From Pyrinomonadaceae bacterium (GTDB taxonomy: Bacteria > Acidobacteriota > Blastocatellia > Pyrinomonadales > Pyrinomonadaceae), in assembly GCA_019694395.1 (NCBI GenBank), contig JAIBCC010000007.1:62001-126000 (forward strand): 64,000 bases of DNA, written 5' to 3'. Shown here piece by piece: positions 51,178 to 59,685 of this stretch (its first letter is position 1; every line of letters begins with the position of its first letter). The notes under the pieces are model-generated. The model was not told the DNA's origin, made no database searches, and saw only the letters and a list, made by a program, of their open reading frames with translations. The position numbers and the translations under genes are program-made.

Positions 51178-52470
51178 ATGGAAATCAAAGCAATTGGTTG
51201 TGAACCATTACAATTAAAGCGTATGCACGTTAAAGACGGACACACGCTGAAAGTGTATGAAAAAACAGGCGGTTACAAATCGCTGAAAAAAGCGTTGGAA
51301 ATGACGCAGGATGACATCATTAATGAGGTCAAAGCCTCTGCCTTGCGCGGACGCGGCGGCGCGGGTTTTCCGACTGGAATGAAATGGTCTTTTGTTCCCC
51401 GCCAATCGCCAAAACCTAAATATGTGGTTTGCAATGCGGACGAATCCGAACCCGGAACATTCAAAGACCGTTATTTACTGGAACGCGATCCGCATGCTTT
51501 GATTGAAGGAATGCTGATTGCGGCTTTCGCGCTCGGTTCAGAATGCTGTTATATCTATTTTCGTGGTGAATACAATTATTTGATTGACATAATGGACAAA
51601 GCCATCGAAGAAGCCCGCAAAGCAAATCTCGTTGGCAAAAACATTTTGGGAAGCGGATTTAATTGTGAAGTTTTCACACAAACAGGCGCAGGTGCATACA
51701 TTTGCGGTGAAGAAACCGCTTTGCTTTCATCACTTGAAGGCTATCGCGGACATCCCCGAATGAAACCGCCGTTTCCTGCAATCGAAGGTCTTTACGCTTG
51801 TCCAACCGTTGTCAACAATGTCGAAACTTTGACCGCCGTTCCGCAAATTATCGAAATGGGCGGAGAAAATTGGCGCAATCTTGGCACGGAAAAATCAGGC
51901 GGCACAAAACTTTGGAGTGTTTCAGGTCACGTCAAAAAGCCCGGGGTTTATGAGCTTCCGATGGGCTATTCCAACCTTGAAAAATTTATTTTGGAAGACT
52001 GCGGCGGAATGCTTCATGATGACAAAAAATTGAAAGCCTGTATCCCCGGCGGCTCATCTGTCTACATTATGAATGCCGAACAAATCATCGGTAAAAATGT
52101 TTTGATGGATTACGAAGGTTTAGTTGCGGCTGGTTCTTCGGTTGGTTCGGGCGGTTTTATCGTGATGGACGAAACCGTTGATGTAATGGAATCAACTAAA
52201 AACTTAATCGAATTTTACAAGCACGAAAGCTGCGGTTGGTGCACTCCCTGTCGCGAAGGAACGGATTGGCTGAACAAAATTCTGAAACGGATTTCCGAAG
52301 GCAATGGTCGCCCCGAAGATGCACAATTGATGCTTGATATTTGCGACAACATTGAAGGCAAATCTTTCTGTCCGCTGGGCGATGCCGCCGCGTGGCCAGT
52401 TCAGAGCGCAATTAAACGATTCCCGGAAGATTTTAAAAACTGGTTGTTTAGAAACACCAACGGAAACTAA
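51178..52470 (+). CDS. nuoF: NADH-quinone oxidoreductase subunit F (51 kDa)
   Basis: A 430-residue subunit that binds NADH, FMN and the N3 [4Fe-4S] cluster. RGRGGAGFPTGMKW (FMN/NADH-binding), CNADESEPGTFKDR, and HESCGWCTPCREGTDW with the three Cys of N3, followed by CPLGDAAAW, are all in place. The length is normal. It lies 3 bp after the S26-like gene and is followed by the small THX gene. Confidence 0.97.
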   Translation: MEIKAIGCEPLQLKRMHVKDGHTLKVYEKTGGYKSLKKALEMTQDDIINEVKASALRGRGGAGFPTGMKWSFVPRQSPKPKYVVCNADESEPGTFKDRYLLERDPHALIEGMLIAAFALGSECCYIYFRGEYNYLIDIMDKAIEEARKANLVGKNILGSGFNCEVFTQTGAGAYICGEETALLSSLEGYRGHPRMKPPFPAIEGLYACPTVVNNVETLTAVPQIIEMGGENWRNLGTEKSGGTKLWSVSGHVKKPGVYELPMGYSNLEKFILEDCGGMLHDDKKLKACIPGGSSVYIMNAEQIIGKNVLMDYEGLVAAGSSVGSGGFIVMDETVDVMESTKNLIEFYKHESCGWCTPCREGTDWLNKILKRISEGNGRPEDAQLMLDICDNIEGKSFCPLGDAAAWPVQSAIKRFPEDFKNWLFRNTNGN

Positions 52471-52492
52471 ATTAAATTTGAGGTAAATTATT

Positions 52493-52618
52493 ATGGGTAA
52501 AGGCGATAAACGAACACGTCGGGGTAAAATTTTTGCCGGAAGTTTCGGTAAATCACGTCCGAAAAGCAAAAAGAAAGCGACTGTGGCTGTGACAAAAGAA
52601 GAGAAAAAAGACGAATAA
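52493..52618 (+). CDS. 30S ribosomal protein THX
   Basis: A 41-residue, highly basic protein that most gene finders miss. [24 protein letters not shown], seen in its parts [13 protein letters not shown] and GSFGKSRPK, is the signature of bTHX, a small protein that sits in the head of the 30S subunit. The tail is Lys/Glu-rich. GAGG lies 9 nt upstream. It sits 22 bp after nuoF and 32 bp before nuoG, an unusual place for a ribosomal protein. Confidence 0.85.
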   Translation: MGKGDKRTRRGKIFAGSFGKSRPKSKKKATVAVTKEEKKDE

Positions 52619-52650
52619 CTTTAATTAACCTAAGTTTTACATAAATTTAA

Positions 52651-54873
52651 ATGTCAGAAGAACTTATCAAAGTTACAATTAACGGAACGGAATACGAAGT
52701 CGAAAAGGGCAGACGTTTAATCGAAGTTTGCAATGAAAACGGCTGCAATATTCCTTCATTTTGCTACTACAGCGATTTGCAGGTGCAAGCCTCGTGCCGG
52801 ATGTGTTTGGTTCGCATTGATAAAATGCCGAAACTTCAAACTTCCTGCACTATTAACTGCACAGACGGGATGGTGGTTACAACCAATACCGAAGAAATTG
52901 CCAAAGCTCAACGGGCAATGTCTGAATTTTTATTGGCGAATCATCCTTTGGATTGTCCGGTTTGCGACCGTGGCGGCGAATGCGATTTGCAGGAAACCGT
53001 GATGTCGGCAGGTAACGTCGAAGAACGTTTTCACGAACCAAAAAATTCTTTTGCTGAAAAATTCCTGTCTCCGATGGTTGCCAACGACCAGCAACGCTGT
53101 ATTTTGTGCAAACGATGCACTCGTGTTTGTGACGAATGGATGGGCGAAACCGTAATTGAAGCCGGAAATCGCGGTGTCAATACGGTTATTGGAACTTACG
53201 GCGGCTGGCTGAATTGCTCGCAATGCGGAAACTGCGTCGAAGTTTGCCCTACCGGAACTTTGCTGGATGCAGTCTATCGTCACGAAACGCGCCCCTGGGA
53301 ATTGGAAAGAACCGTTTCAACTGATGTTTACAGTTCAGATGGAATGCAATTGAGCATCGGTTCACGCGGCGGCAAAGTTCATCGGATTGTAGCGCGTGAC
53401 CGTTATGTGAACGGCTTGAATGGCGAGTTTTTGGATGTCAAAGCCCGTTTCGGACACGAATTTGTCAATCACCCTGACCGCATCAAAACTCCTTTAATTC
53501 GTTATAAAAAAGGCGGAAAAGCAATTCCGGCAACTTGGGATGATGCGATTAGTTTTGTCGCTGATAAATTGAAAGACTCAAAAAATGTTGGGGTTGTAGC
53601 CAGCCCAAGATTGACCAATGAATCAATTTTCACGCTCAAACGATTGGCAACAGAGGCATTAAATTCAGATAATTACGCGGTTTCCGATGCTTATAATTTA
53701 GCTCCGTTTTTTGATAATTTGTCTGCCCCGCTTTGCAACCATAAGGAAATCAGATATGCCAAAACAATTTTGTTGATTGGCGGCGAACCGGAAGAAGAAC
53801 AAACTTATACCGCCAAACAAATGCGTCAGGCGGTCAGAAACGGCGGCGCGAAATTAATAATCGTCAACGATACCCCGATCAATTTGATCAAATCCGCCAC
53901 GCAGTTTGTTCACGTCAACAAAGGCAGTTACGAAGCTTTCGTGTTAGCTTTATTAGATAAGAAAAATGATAAAGTTTCGGCGAAAAAACTTGGAGTTGAT
54001 AAAGCCGAATTAGAAAAAGTCCGCGTAACGATTGCCGCCACCGAAGGCGATTTTATCATTATGTTCGGCGGAGATTTATCGGCAGAAGCGCAAGCAGTTT
54101 TAGCAAATTCGGCAGAAAAATTTGCTTCGGATAAATGCAAAGTTTTGTATCATCCGTTACCGCTTTACAATAATTCGGTTGGCGCAAACGACGTAATGCA
54201 AGGCAAAAAATCGCTGGGCGAAGTTTTGAAAGAATCAAAATCTTTTATCATCGGCGGCAGCTTGCAAGACGCTAATATATTGGAAGAAAAGGATTTCGTA
54301 GTTGCATTTGAACTTTTTGAAACCGAAACAACCGATAAAGCGGATGTAATTTTGCCAGCCGCGAGCTTTGCTGAAGTTGACGGAACTTACACCAACAACG
54401 CCGGAAATGTTCAGCGTGTCCGCAAAGCGATCGATTTCGTCAATCAATCAAAACCGGATTGGTTGATTGCTGATGCTATTGCAAAAGAATTAGGCGTTGA
54501 TTTTGGTTATCAAAGTTCGGCTTCGGCAGTTTTCAAAGCCATTGCCGATAGCGTTCCCGCTTATGAAGGTTTGCGTTACCCGGCACTTAAAAATGAATCG
54601 AAACCCGTTCAAGCCAAACACACAATTCATTCCGCAAAAGATTTGTCCAATGAAATCAAGGCTTTAACGGAACGAGTCGAAGCTTTGGCAGGCGAAACAA
54701 ATAAAAACAATGAAACTCCGCGAATTGGTCATAAACTGCATCGTTTAACCACTTTAACAAGCAGGACTCCGCAGTTTCACCTTTTGGCAAACGGCAATCC
54801 GAAACCGGAAAATCTGCACGTTTCGCCATTAAAACAGTTTGATACAGACGGCAAGGCAGTTGCCGCAAGTTAA
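52651..54873 (+). CDS. nuoG: NADH-quinone oxidoreductase subunit G with two ferredoxin-type cysteine sets
   Basis: A 740-residue subunit. N-terminal [2Fe-2S] ligands are C38, C49, C52 and C66. H98, C102, C105 and C111 form the HxxxC-type N5 site. C150, C153, C156 and C160 form a first ferredoxin-type set, and C189, C192, C195 and C199 a second one, as in HndD or formate dehydrogenase alpha chains; mitochondria-like NuoG have only four of these eight. The N7 region has lost its cysteines (DVYSSDGMQLSI, and LDVKARFG in place of LCVKGRFG). A degenerate molybdopterin-type domain follows to about 600, then a C-terminal tail. Confidence 0.93.
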   Translation: MSEELIKVTINGTEYEVEKGRRLIEVCNENGCNIPSFCYYSDLQVQASCRMCLVRIDKMPKLQTSCTINCTDGMVVTTNTEEIAKAQRAMSEFLLANHPLDCPVCDRGGECDLQETVMSAGNVEERFHEPKNSFAEKFLSPMVANDQQRCILCKRCTRVCDEWMGETVIEAGNRGVNTVIGTYGGWLNCSQCGNCVEVCPTGTLLDAVYRHETRPWELERTVSTDVYSSDGMQLSIGSRGGKVHRIVARDRYVNGLNGEFLDVKARFGHEFVNHPDRIKTPLIRYKKGGKAIPATWDDAISFVADKLKDSKNVGVVASPRLTNESIFTLKRLATEALNSDNYAVSDAYNLAPFFDNLSAPLCNHKEIRYAKTILLIGGEPEEEQTYTAKQMRQAVRNGGAKLIIVNDTPINLIKSATQFVHVNKGSYEAFVLALLDKKNDKVSAKKLGVDKAELEKVRVTIAATEGDFIIMFGGDLSAEAQAVLANSAEKFASDKCKVLYHPLPLYNNSVGANDVMQGKKSLGEVLKESKSFIIGGSLQDANILEEKDFVVAFELFETETTDKADVILPAASFAEVDGTYTNNAGNVQRVRKAIDFVNQSKPDWLIADAIAKELGVDFGYQSSASAVFKAIADSVPAYEGLRYPALKNESKPVQAKHTIHSAKDLSNEIKALTERVEALAGETNKNNETPRIGHKLHRLTTLTSRTPQFHLLANGNPKPENLHVSPLKQFDTDGKAVAAS

Positions 54874-54876
54874 GAA

Positions 54877-55998
54877 ATGGAACAAGTTATTAAAACAGTT
54901 TTTCCAATTGTTGTCCTTTTTGCCGGAGCCACCGTAGCATTTGGTGCGGTTATGGGTGTAGTTGCATACACTGTTTTGGCAGAACGCAAGGTTTTAGGTT
55001 GGCTTCAGGGTCGTATCGGTCCAAACCGTGTCGGACCGTGGGGAGTCCTGCAACCGTTTGCTGATTTGTTCAAATTTATTTTCAAAGAAGATATTGCACC
55101 GGATAAATCAACTAAATTTGTTTACTATCTTGCACCAATCGTGGCAGTTACTGCCGCTTTGATTCCAATGGTCGTCTATCCGTTCGGTCCGCCGATTATT
55201 TCGGTTGACTGGAGTTTTCTGCCATTTGGATTGGGAGAAGGAATTAGCAGACTTCCGTTGGTGTTAGCCCAAATTGACGTAGGCGTTTTATTTGTTTTAG
55301 GAGTTACTTCTGTCGGTGTTTACGGCATTGCTTTGGCAGGATGGTCATCAAACTCAAAATACAGTTTGATGGGCGGATTACGCTCTTCCGCGCAAATGAT
55401 TTCGTATGAATTGGCAATGGGAGCTTCTGTTTTGGGTGTAGTGATGTTGTCGGGTAGTTTGAATTTATCAGACATTATTTGTGCCCAAATTTACTCCCCT
55501 TATAAATGGTTCATTATCCCGCAATTCATTGGATTTCTTGTCTTTCTGATTTCGGCATTTGCTGAAACCAACCGTGTTCCTTTTGACTTGCCCGAAGCTG
55601 AAACCGAGCTTGTCGCAGGTTTCCATACTGAATATTCAGCTTTGAAATTTGCCTTATTTTTTATGGCTGAATATGTAAATATGTTCACGGTTTCGGTAAT
55701 GTGCGTCACGCTCTTTCTGGGGGGCTGGTATGTGCCTGGATTAAGTCATATTTTTCAATTCGGCACAATTCCTTATGCCTTAATTAGTGTGGGAGCTTTT
55801 TTCCTGAAAATCTTCTTATTCTTGTTCTTATATATCTGGATTCGCGGAACTTTGCCGCGTTTCAGATTTGACCAGTTGATGAGTTTCGGTTGGAAATTCC
55901 TGCTTCCTGTAGCAATCGCAAACGTCATTTTAACCATCGTTGCTATTTGGGCTTGGAATGTAATGGGTTGGAGTCAAGCTGTGCCTTGTAGCAATTAA
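54877..55998 (+). CDS. nuoH: NADH-quinone oxidoreductase subunit H
   Basis: A 373-residue membrane subunit with about eight hydrophobic segments. ERKVLGWLQGRIGPNRVGPWG and the loop ETNRVPFDLPEAETELVAGF (in parts) with acidic residues at the quinone-channel entrance are typical. It links the quinone site to the membrane arm. It begins 3 bp after nuoG. The next gene is nuoJ, and no nuoI lies between them. Confidence 0.97.
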   Translation: MEQVIKTVFPIVVLFAGATVAFGAVMGVVAYTVLAERKVLGWLQGRIGPNRVGPWGVLQPFADLFKFIFKEDIAPDKSTKFVYYLAPIVAVTAALIPMVVYPFGPPIISVDWSFLPFGLGEGISRLPLVLAQIDVGVLFVLGVTSVGVYGIALAGWSSNSKYSLMGGLRSSAQMISYELAMGASVLGVVMLSGSLNLSDIICAQIYSPYKWFIIPQFIGFLVFLISAFAETNRVPFDLPEAETELVAGFHTEYSALKFALFFMAEYVNMFTVSVMCVTLFLGGWYVPGLSHIFQFGTIPYALISVGAFFLKIFLFLFLYIWIRGTLPRFRFDQLMSFGWKFLLPVAIANVILTIVAIWAWNVMGWSQAVPCSN

Positions 55999-56007
55999 TA
56001 AAAAATA

Positions 56008-56577
56008 ATGGTATCACCTGTTTCTTTACTATTTTTTATGTTCGCCGGACTGGCAATAGCCTGTTCGATTTCAATGGTTTATCATAAAAACCCATTGTAT
56101 AGTGCGATTTCTTTAGTTGGCGTATTTATTTCATTGGCTTGTATTTACGTGACACTTGCCGCTCCATTTATTGCTGCCGTTCAGGTTTTGGTTTATGCGG
56201 GTGCGATCATGGTTTTGGTGGTGTTCGTAATTATGCTTTTGAATTTGGATGAAGATAAGCCGCTAACAAATTTGCGTTATTTATATGCTGTAGGGGCGGT
56301 TTTAGGCATGACTTTGTTGGCACAAACGTTTTTTATTTTTTATGCCGTCACCAAAACCCCAAATACTCCGGTAGAAAACTCTACCGCCGGATTAACCCTA
56401 AATATTGGTAAGTCAATGTATACCGAATATTTATTACCGGTTGAAATTGTTGGAATTTTATTGTTAATGGCAATTGTTGGAGCGGTTATTATGTCGCGCC
56501 GTTTGAGCCAACCGCAAATTGAATTAGTTAAAGCCAAAGAAGATTTTGAGGCATATCAGGAAAGACACGATTACTAA
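56008..56577 (+). CDS. nuoJ: NADH-quinone oxidoreductase subunit J
   Basis: A 189-residue membrane subunit with five hydrophobic segments. MVYHKNPLYSAISLVGVFISLACIYVTLAAPFIAAVQVLVYAGAIMVLVVFVIML, seen in parts, is the NuoJ core with the Tyr/Gly of the pi-bulge in TMH3. It starts 9 bp after nuoH, where nuoI is normally found. Its TAA stop is the start of a nine-unit heptamer tract that fills the gap to nuoK. Confidence 0.95.
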   Translation: MVSPVSLLFFMFAGLAIACSISMVYHKNPLYSAISLVGVFISLACIYVTLAAPFIAAVQVLVYAGAIMVLVVFVIMLLNLDEDKPLTNLRYLYAVGAVLGMTLLAQTFFIFYAVTKTPNTPVENSTAGLTLNIGKSMYTEYLLPVEIVGILLLMAIVGAVIMSRRLSQPQIELVKAKEDFEAYQERHDY

Positions 56578-56638
56578 AGGCAAAAGGCAAAAGGTATAAG
56601 GCAAAACTGCCACTGCCAGCCGCTACTGCCGACTGATT
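56576..56638. repeat. Nine-unit heptamer tract filling the nuoJ-nuoK spacer
   Basis: AAAGGCA, AAAGGCA, AAAGGTA, TAAGGCA, AAACTGC, CACTGCC, AGCCGCT, ACTGCCG and ACTGATT keep 7-bp register from inside the nuoJ stop codon to 2 bp before the nuoK ATG. Two heptamer families are joined: AAAGGCA, then CACTGCC-like. Confidence 0.85.
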
Positions 56639-56640
56639 TT

Positions 56641-56946
56641 ATGGAACCGAATTTAGCTACATATTTAGGACTTTCAGGCATCCTGTTCACAATCGGAGCA
56701 GTTGGAGTCATTTACAAACGTAATGCAATTGGAATGTTTATGTGTATCGAATTAATGCTTAATGCAGTAAATCTAACTTTTGTAGCATTTGCGCGATATT
56801 ATGGCGATGTCACCGGACAGCTTTTCGTTTTTATGGTAATGGCGGTTGCGGCTTGCGAAGCGGCAATCGGACTTGGAATTTTCATCTCGTTTTTCCGTAA
56901 CAAGATTTCGGTTGATGTTGATGATGCAAGTATTTTGAAAAATTAG
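56641..56946 (+). CDS. nuoK: NADH-quinone oxidoreductase subunit K
   Basis: A 101-residue membrane subunit with three transmembrane segments. IGAVGVIYKRNAIGMFMCIELMLNAVNLTFVAFARY with the conserved Glu in the first helix-loop (E41) and E77 in ACEAAIGL are typical. It starts 2 bp after the heptamer tract, with no clear ribosome-binding site, and precedes the broken GNAT gene. Confidence 0.96.
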   Translation: MEPNLATYLGLSGILFTIGAVGVIYKRNAIGMFMCIELMLNAVNLTFVAFARYYGDVTGQLFVFMVMAVAACEAAIGLGIFISFFRNKISVDVDDASILKN

Positions 56947-56950
56947 ATTT

Positions 56951-57442
56951 ATGTCCATTAGTGTTCGCCGTGCAGTTTTTGAAGATGCGCGAACAATCGC
57001 TGAATATGCTATAAAACTTTTTATTCAGCACCAAAACTATAATCCGCAACGATTTACGATGTTCGCTACTCAGGAAAGTGCGGAATGGTTTTACGGCAAT
57101 TAAACCAAAGCTGAAGATGCTGTCGTTCTGGTTGCCGAAATTGAAGAAAAAATTGTCGGCTTTGCTTATCTCCAGTTTGAAGAAAGGAATTATGCCGATT
57201 TGCTCGAAAATGCAGTTTGGCTTCATGACATTTATGTGGATGAAGCGGCTCGCGGTCACAACGCCGGAAAGGTTTTAGTTGAGGAATCAATCAAAATTGC
57301 TAAAGAATTCGGTGCAGATAAGATAATTTTGACCGCCGCTTTTCAAAACGAATTAGCCAAAAAGTTTTTTGAGCACAATGGTTTTACAACAACAATGGTC
57401 GAAATGATGTTTGATTTGACCAAAATAAAAGATAATGACTGA
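56951..57442 (+). pseudogene. GNAT acetyltransferase interrupted by one in-frame stop
   Basis: A single open frame of 163 codons coding for a GNAT-type acetyltransferase (SVRRAVFEDARTIAEYAIKL, then LHDIYVDEAARGHNAGKVLVEE, then LTAAFQNELAKKFFEHNGF) is broken by TAA at 57101-57103 after codon 50. There is no frameshift; the frame is intact on both sides, and a CAA-to-TAA change would suffice. The C-terminal part overlaps nuoL by 8 bp. The gene lies between nuoK and nuoL. It may be a recent nonsense mutation or a sequence error. The C-terminal fragment might still be made from an internal start. Confidence 0.78.
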
Positions 57443-59684
57443 AAACAATCTTTTAAGTCTAATAATTTTTGCCCCGTTGTTTGGTGCCGCACTTAATTGG
57501 GTGGTTGGCGGGAAATTAAAAAACGAACTTTTTAGCGGTGCAGTTGCTTGCGGAACTATTGCGGTTTCCTGCATTGTAGCGTTTTACATTGCTTTTTTTG
57601 CAGATGGCGGCGCAATGTTTGCAGATAAACCAACTTTGGATCATCTTTGGACGTGGATTCAGGTTGGCAATTTTCGAGCAGACTTCGGCTTGGGAATGGA
57701 TCATCTTTCGGCTATTTATGCCTGTTTCATTACTTTTGTCGGCTTATTGATTCATATTTTCGCGACCGGCTATATGCACGGCGATTCAGGCTTTTACCGA
57801 TTTTTCGCTTATCTCAACCTCTTTATGTTCTCAATGCTGACGCTCATTCTGGCAGATAATTTTCTGCTGATGTTCGTTGGCTGGGAAGGTGTTGGACTTT
57901 GTTCGTATTTGCTGATTGGTTATTACATTAAGAAAGATGAAGCTCGTGTAGCCGCGAAAAAAGCGTTTGTCGCTAACAGAATTGGTGACTGGGGCGTGAT
58001 TATGGGAGTCTTTTTGCTCTTCACGCTGACTGGTTCGATTTCTTTTTATGACAAGGTTGTTGACGGTGAAAAAGTTAATTCAGCTTTGAATATTGCTTCG
58101 GCAATGTCGGCTGATCCTTTCACTTGGGGCGCGATTGTCGCCGGCGGATTAACCTCTGTTGCAGTTCTTTTATTTATCGGCGCAACTGGAAAATCAGCGC
58201 AAATTCCTTTGTTTGTTTGGTTGCCGGATGCAATGGCGGGTCCGACTCCGGTTTCCGCGCTTATTCACGCTGCTACAATGGTTACAGCCGGAGTTTATAT
58301 GGTTGTCCGTTGCAACGGAATTTATCAAAACGCTCCGACTGCGATGTTTATCGTTGCCATCATCGGATGTGCCACGGCGATTTTTGCGGCAACAATCGGT
58401 TTGGCTCAGAACGATATTAAAAAAGTTCTGGCTTATTCGACGGTTTCTCAGCTTGGTTATATGTTTCTGGCGTGTGGAGTTGGTGCGTTTGTCGCGGCGA
58501 TTTTCCACGTTATGACTCACGCCTTTTTCAAAGCCCTGTTATTCCTCGGTTCGGGTTCGGTCATTCACGGAATGCACCACGAACAGGATATGCGGAAAAT
58601 GGGTAATTTGAAAAAATATATGCCAATTACCTTCATTACTATGATGACGGGTTGGTTGGCGATCTGCGGAATTCCGATTTGGGCGGGTTTCTTCTCAAAA
58701 GACGAAATTTTATACAAAACTTTTGCCACGCACGCCTCTGCTTCTCAAGCTACGCTTTTTGGTCAGCCTGTTAATATGATTTTGTGGGTTTTCGGTTTGA
58801 TAACAGCCGTAATGACCGCAGTTTATATGACGCGGATGATGTGGATGACATTTTTCGGCAACGAAAGATTTCACGATGAAGCGGATGTTCATGCCTACGC
58901 CGAGCACGGTCACGATGACGATCACGTGCACGATTCGCACGATGATGATGACGAAGAAGAACATCATCACGCTTTACAGCACGATTTCAAACCGCACGAA
59001 TCGCCTTGGACAATGACTGCTCCTTTGGTAATTTTAGCAGTTCTTTCAACTCTCGGCGGATTGGTAGGCATTCCCTACGCCATGAGTTCGATTTTCGGTG
59101 CAGGAGATGTCAATAAATTTGAGCATATTCTTGAGCCTGTGATTGCCAAAAAAGGCGAACACGAAGCAGAAAAGAAAGAAGCAAAACATTTCTTCCAAGC
59201 AGCACAGCCCGCAAAAGAAAAAGCGGGTGAACATTCTGAAACAAAAACTGAAAAAGCGGGTGAATCAAAAACCGCTGAACATGCTGAACATAGCCCTGAA
59301 GAAATTTGGACGGAACAAAAATTAGCCGGTTTATCTGTTCTTTTAGCCGGCTTAGGTATTTTTATTGGCTGGTTTATGTTCAAAGACAATCCCTTGCGGA
59401 AAATGCCTAAATTACTGGAAAACAAATGGTATATTGATGAAATTTACAACAAATTCATCATTGATCCGATTACCAATTTTTCACGCAAAGGACTTTGGCA
59501 AGGATTCGATTTGGGTGTCATTGACGGAATTGTTCACGGCGTTGGACAATTTGTCACGGCAATCGGCTCAATTGCCAGAAGTTTCCAAGTTGGTTTTGTC
59601 AGAAGCTACGCAGCATTTATTTTGCTCGGCGCGTTGATTGTGCTTGGCTACTTTATTTACTACGGATTAAAACTTGTAGGTTAA
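57435..59684 (+). CDS. nuoL: NADH-quinone oxidoreductase subunit L with a His/Asp-rich loop
   Basis: A 749-residue antiporter-like proton-pumping subunit. GWEGVGLCSYLLIGYY, WLPDAMAGPTPVSALIHAATMVTAGVY and KALLFLGSGSVIHGMHHEQDMRKMG are typical, with the Lys and Glu of the pump. An unusual loop at about 480-521 is very rich in His and Asp (HGHDDDHVHDSHDDDDEEEHHH-like runs) and a second at about 572-625 is rich in Glu, Lys and His. The lateral helix at the C-terminus is present. It overlaps the GNAT pseudogene by 8 bp and nuoM starts 1 bp later. Confidence 0.95.
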   Translation: MTENNLLSLIIFAPLFGAALNWVVGGKLKNELFSGAVACGTIAVSCIVAFYIAFFADGGAMFADKPTLDHLWTWIQVGNFRADFGLGMDHLSAIYACFITFVGLLIHIFATGYMHGDSGFYRFFAYLNLFMFSMLTLILADNFLLMFVGWEGVGLCSYLLIGYYIKKDEARVAAKKAFVANRIGDWGVIMGVFLLFTLTGSISFYDKVVDGEKVNSALNIASAMSADPFTWGAIVAGGLTSVAVLLFIGATGKSAQIPLFVWLPDAMAGPTPVSALIHAATMVTAGVYMVVRCNGIYQNAPTAMFIVAIIGCATAIFAATIGLAQNDIKKVLAYSTVSQLGYMFLACGVGAFVAAIFHVMTHAFFKALLFLGSGSVIHGMHHEQDMRKMGNLKKYMPITFITMMTGWLAICGIPIWAGFFSKDEILYKTFATHASASQATLFGQPVNMILWVFGLITAVMTAVYMTRMMWMTFFGNERFHDEADVHAYAEHGHDDDHVHDSHDDDDEEEHHHALQHDFKPHESPWTMTAPLVILAVLSTLGGLVGIPYAMSSIFGAGDVNKFEHILEPVIAKKGEHEAEKKEAKHFFQAAQPAKEKAGEHSETKTEKAGESKTAEHAEHSPEEIWTEQKLAGLSVLLAGLGIFIGWFMFKDNPLRKMPKLLENKWYIDEIYNKFIIDPITNFSRKGLWQGFDLGVIDGIVHGVGQFVTAIGSIARSFQVGFVRSYAAFILLGALIVLGYFIYYGLKLVG

Positions 59685-59685
59685 A

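Noticed and set aside
55998-56008. A hidden nuoI between nuoH and nuoJ
   Set aside because: The gap is 9 bp, and no frame in the window has the paired CxxCxxCxxxCP motifs of NuoI outside nuoG.
20043-56638. Heptamer tracts considered as CRISPR arrays
   Set aside because: Units are 7 bp without spacers and no cas genes are present.
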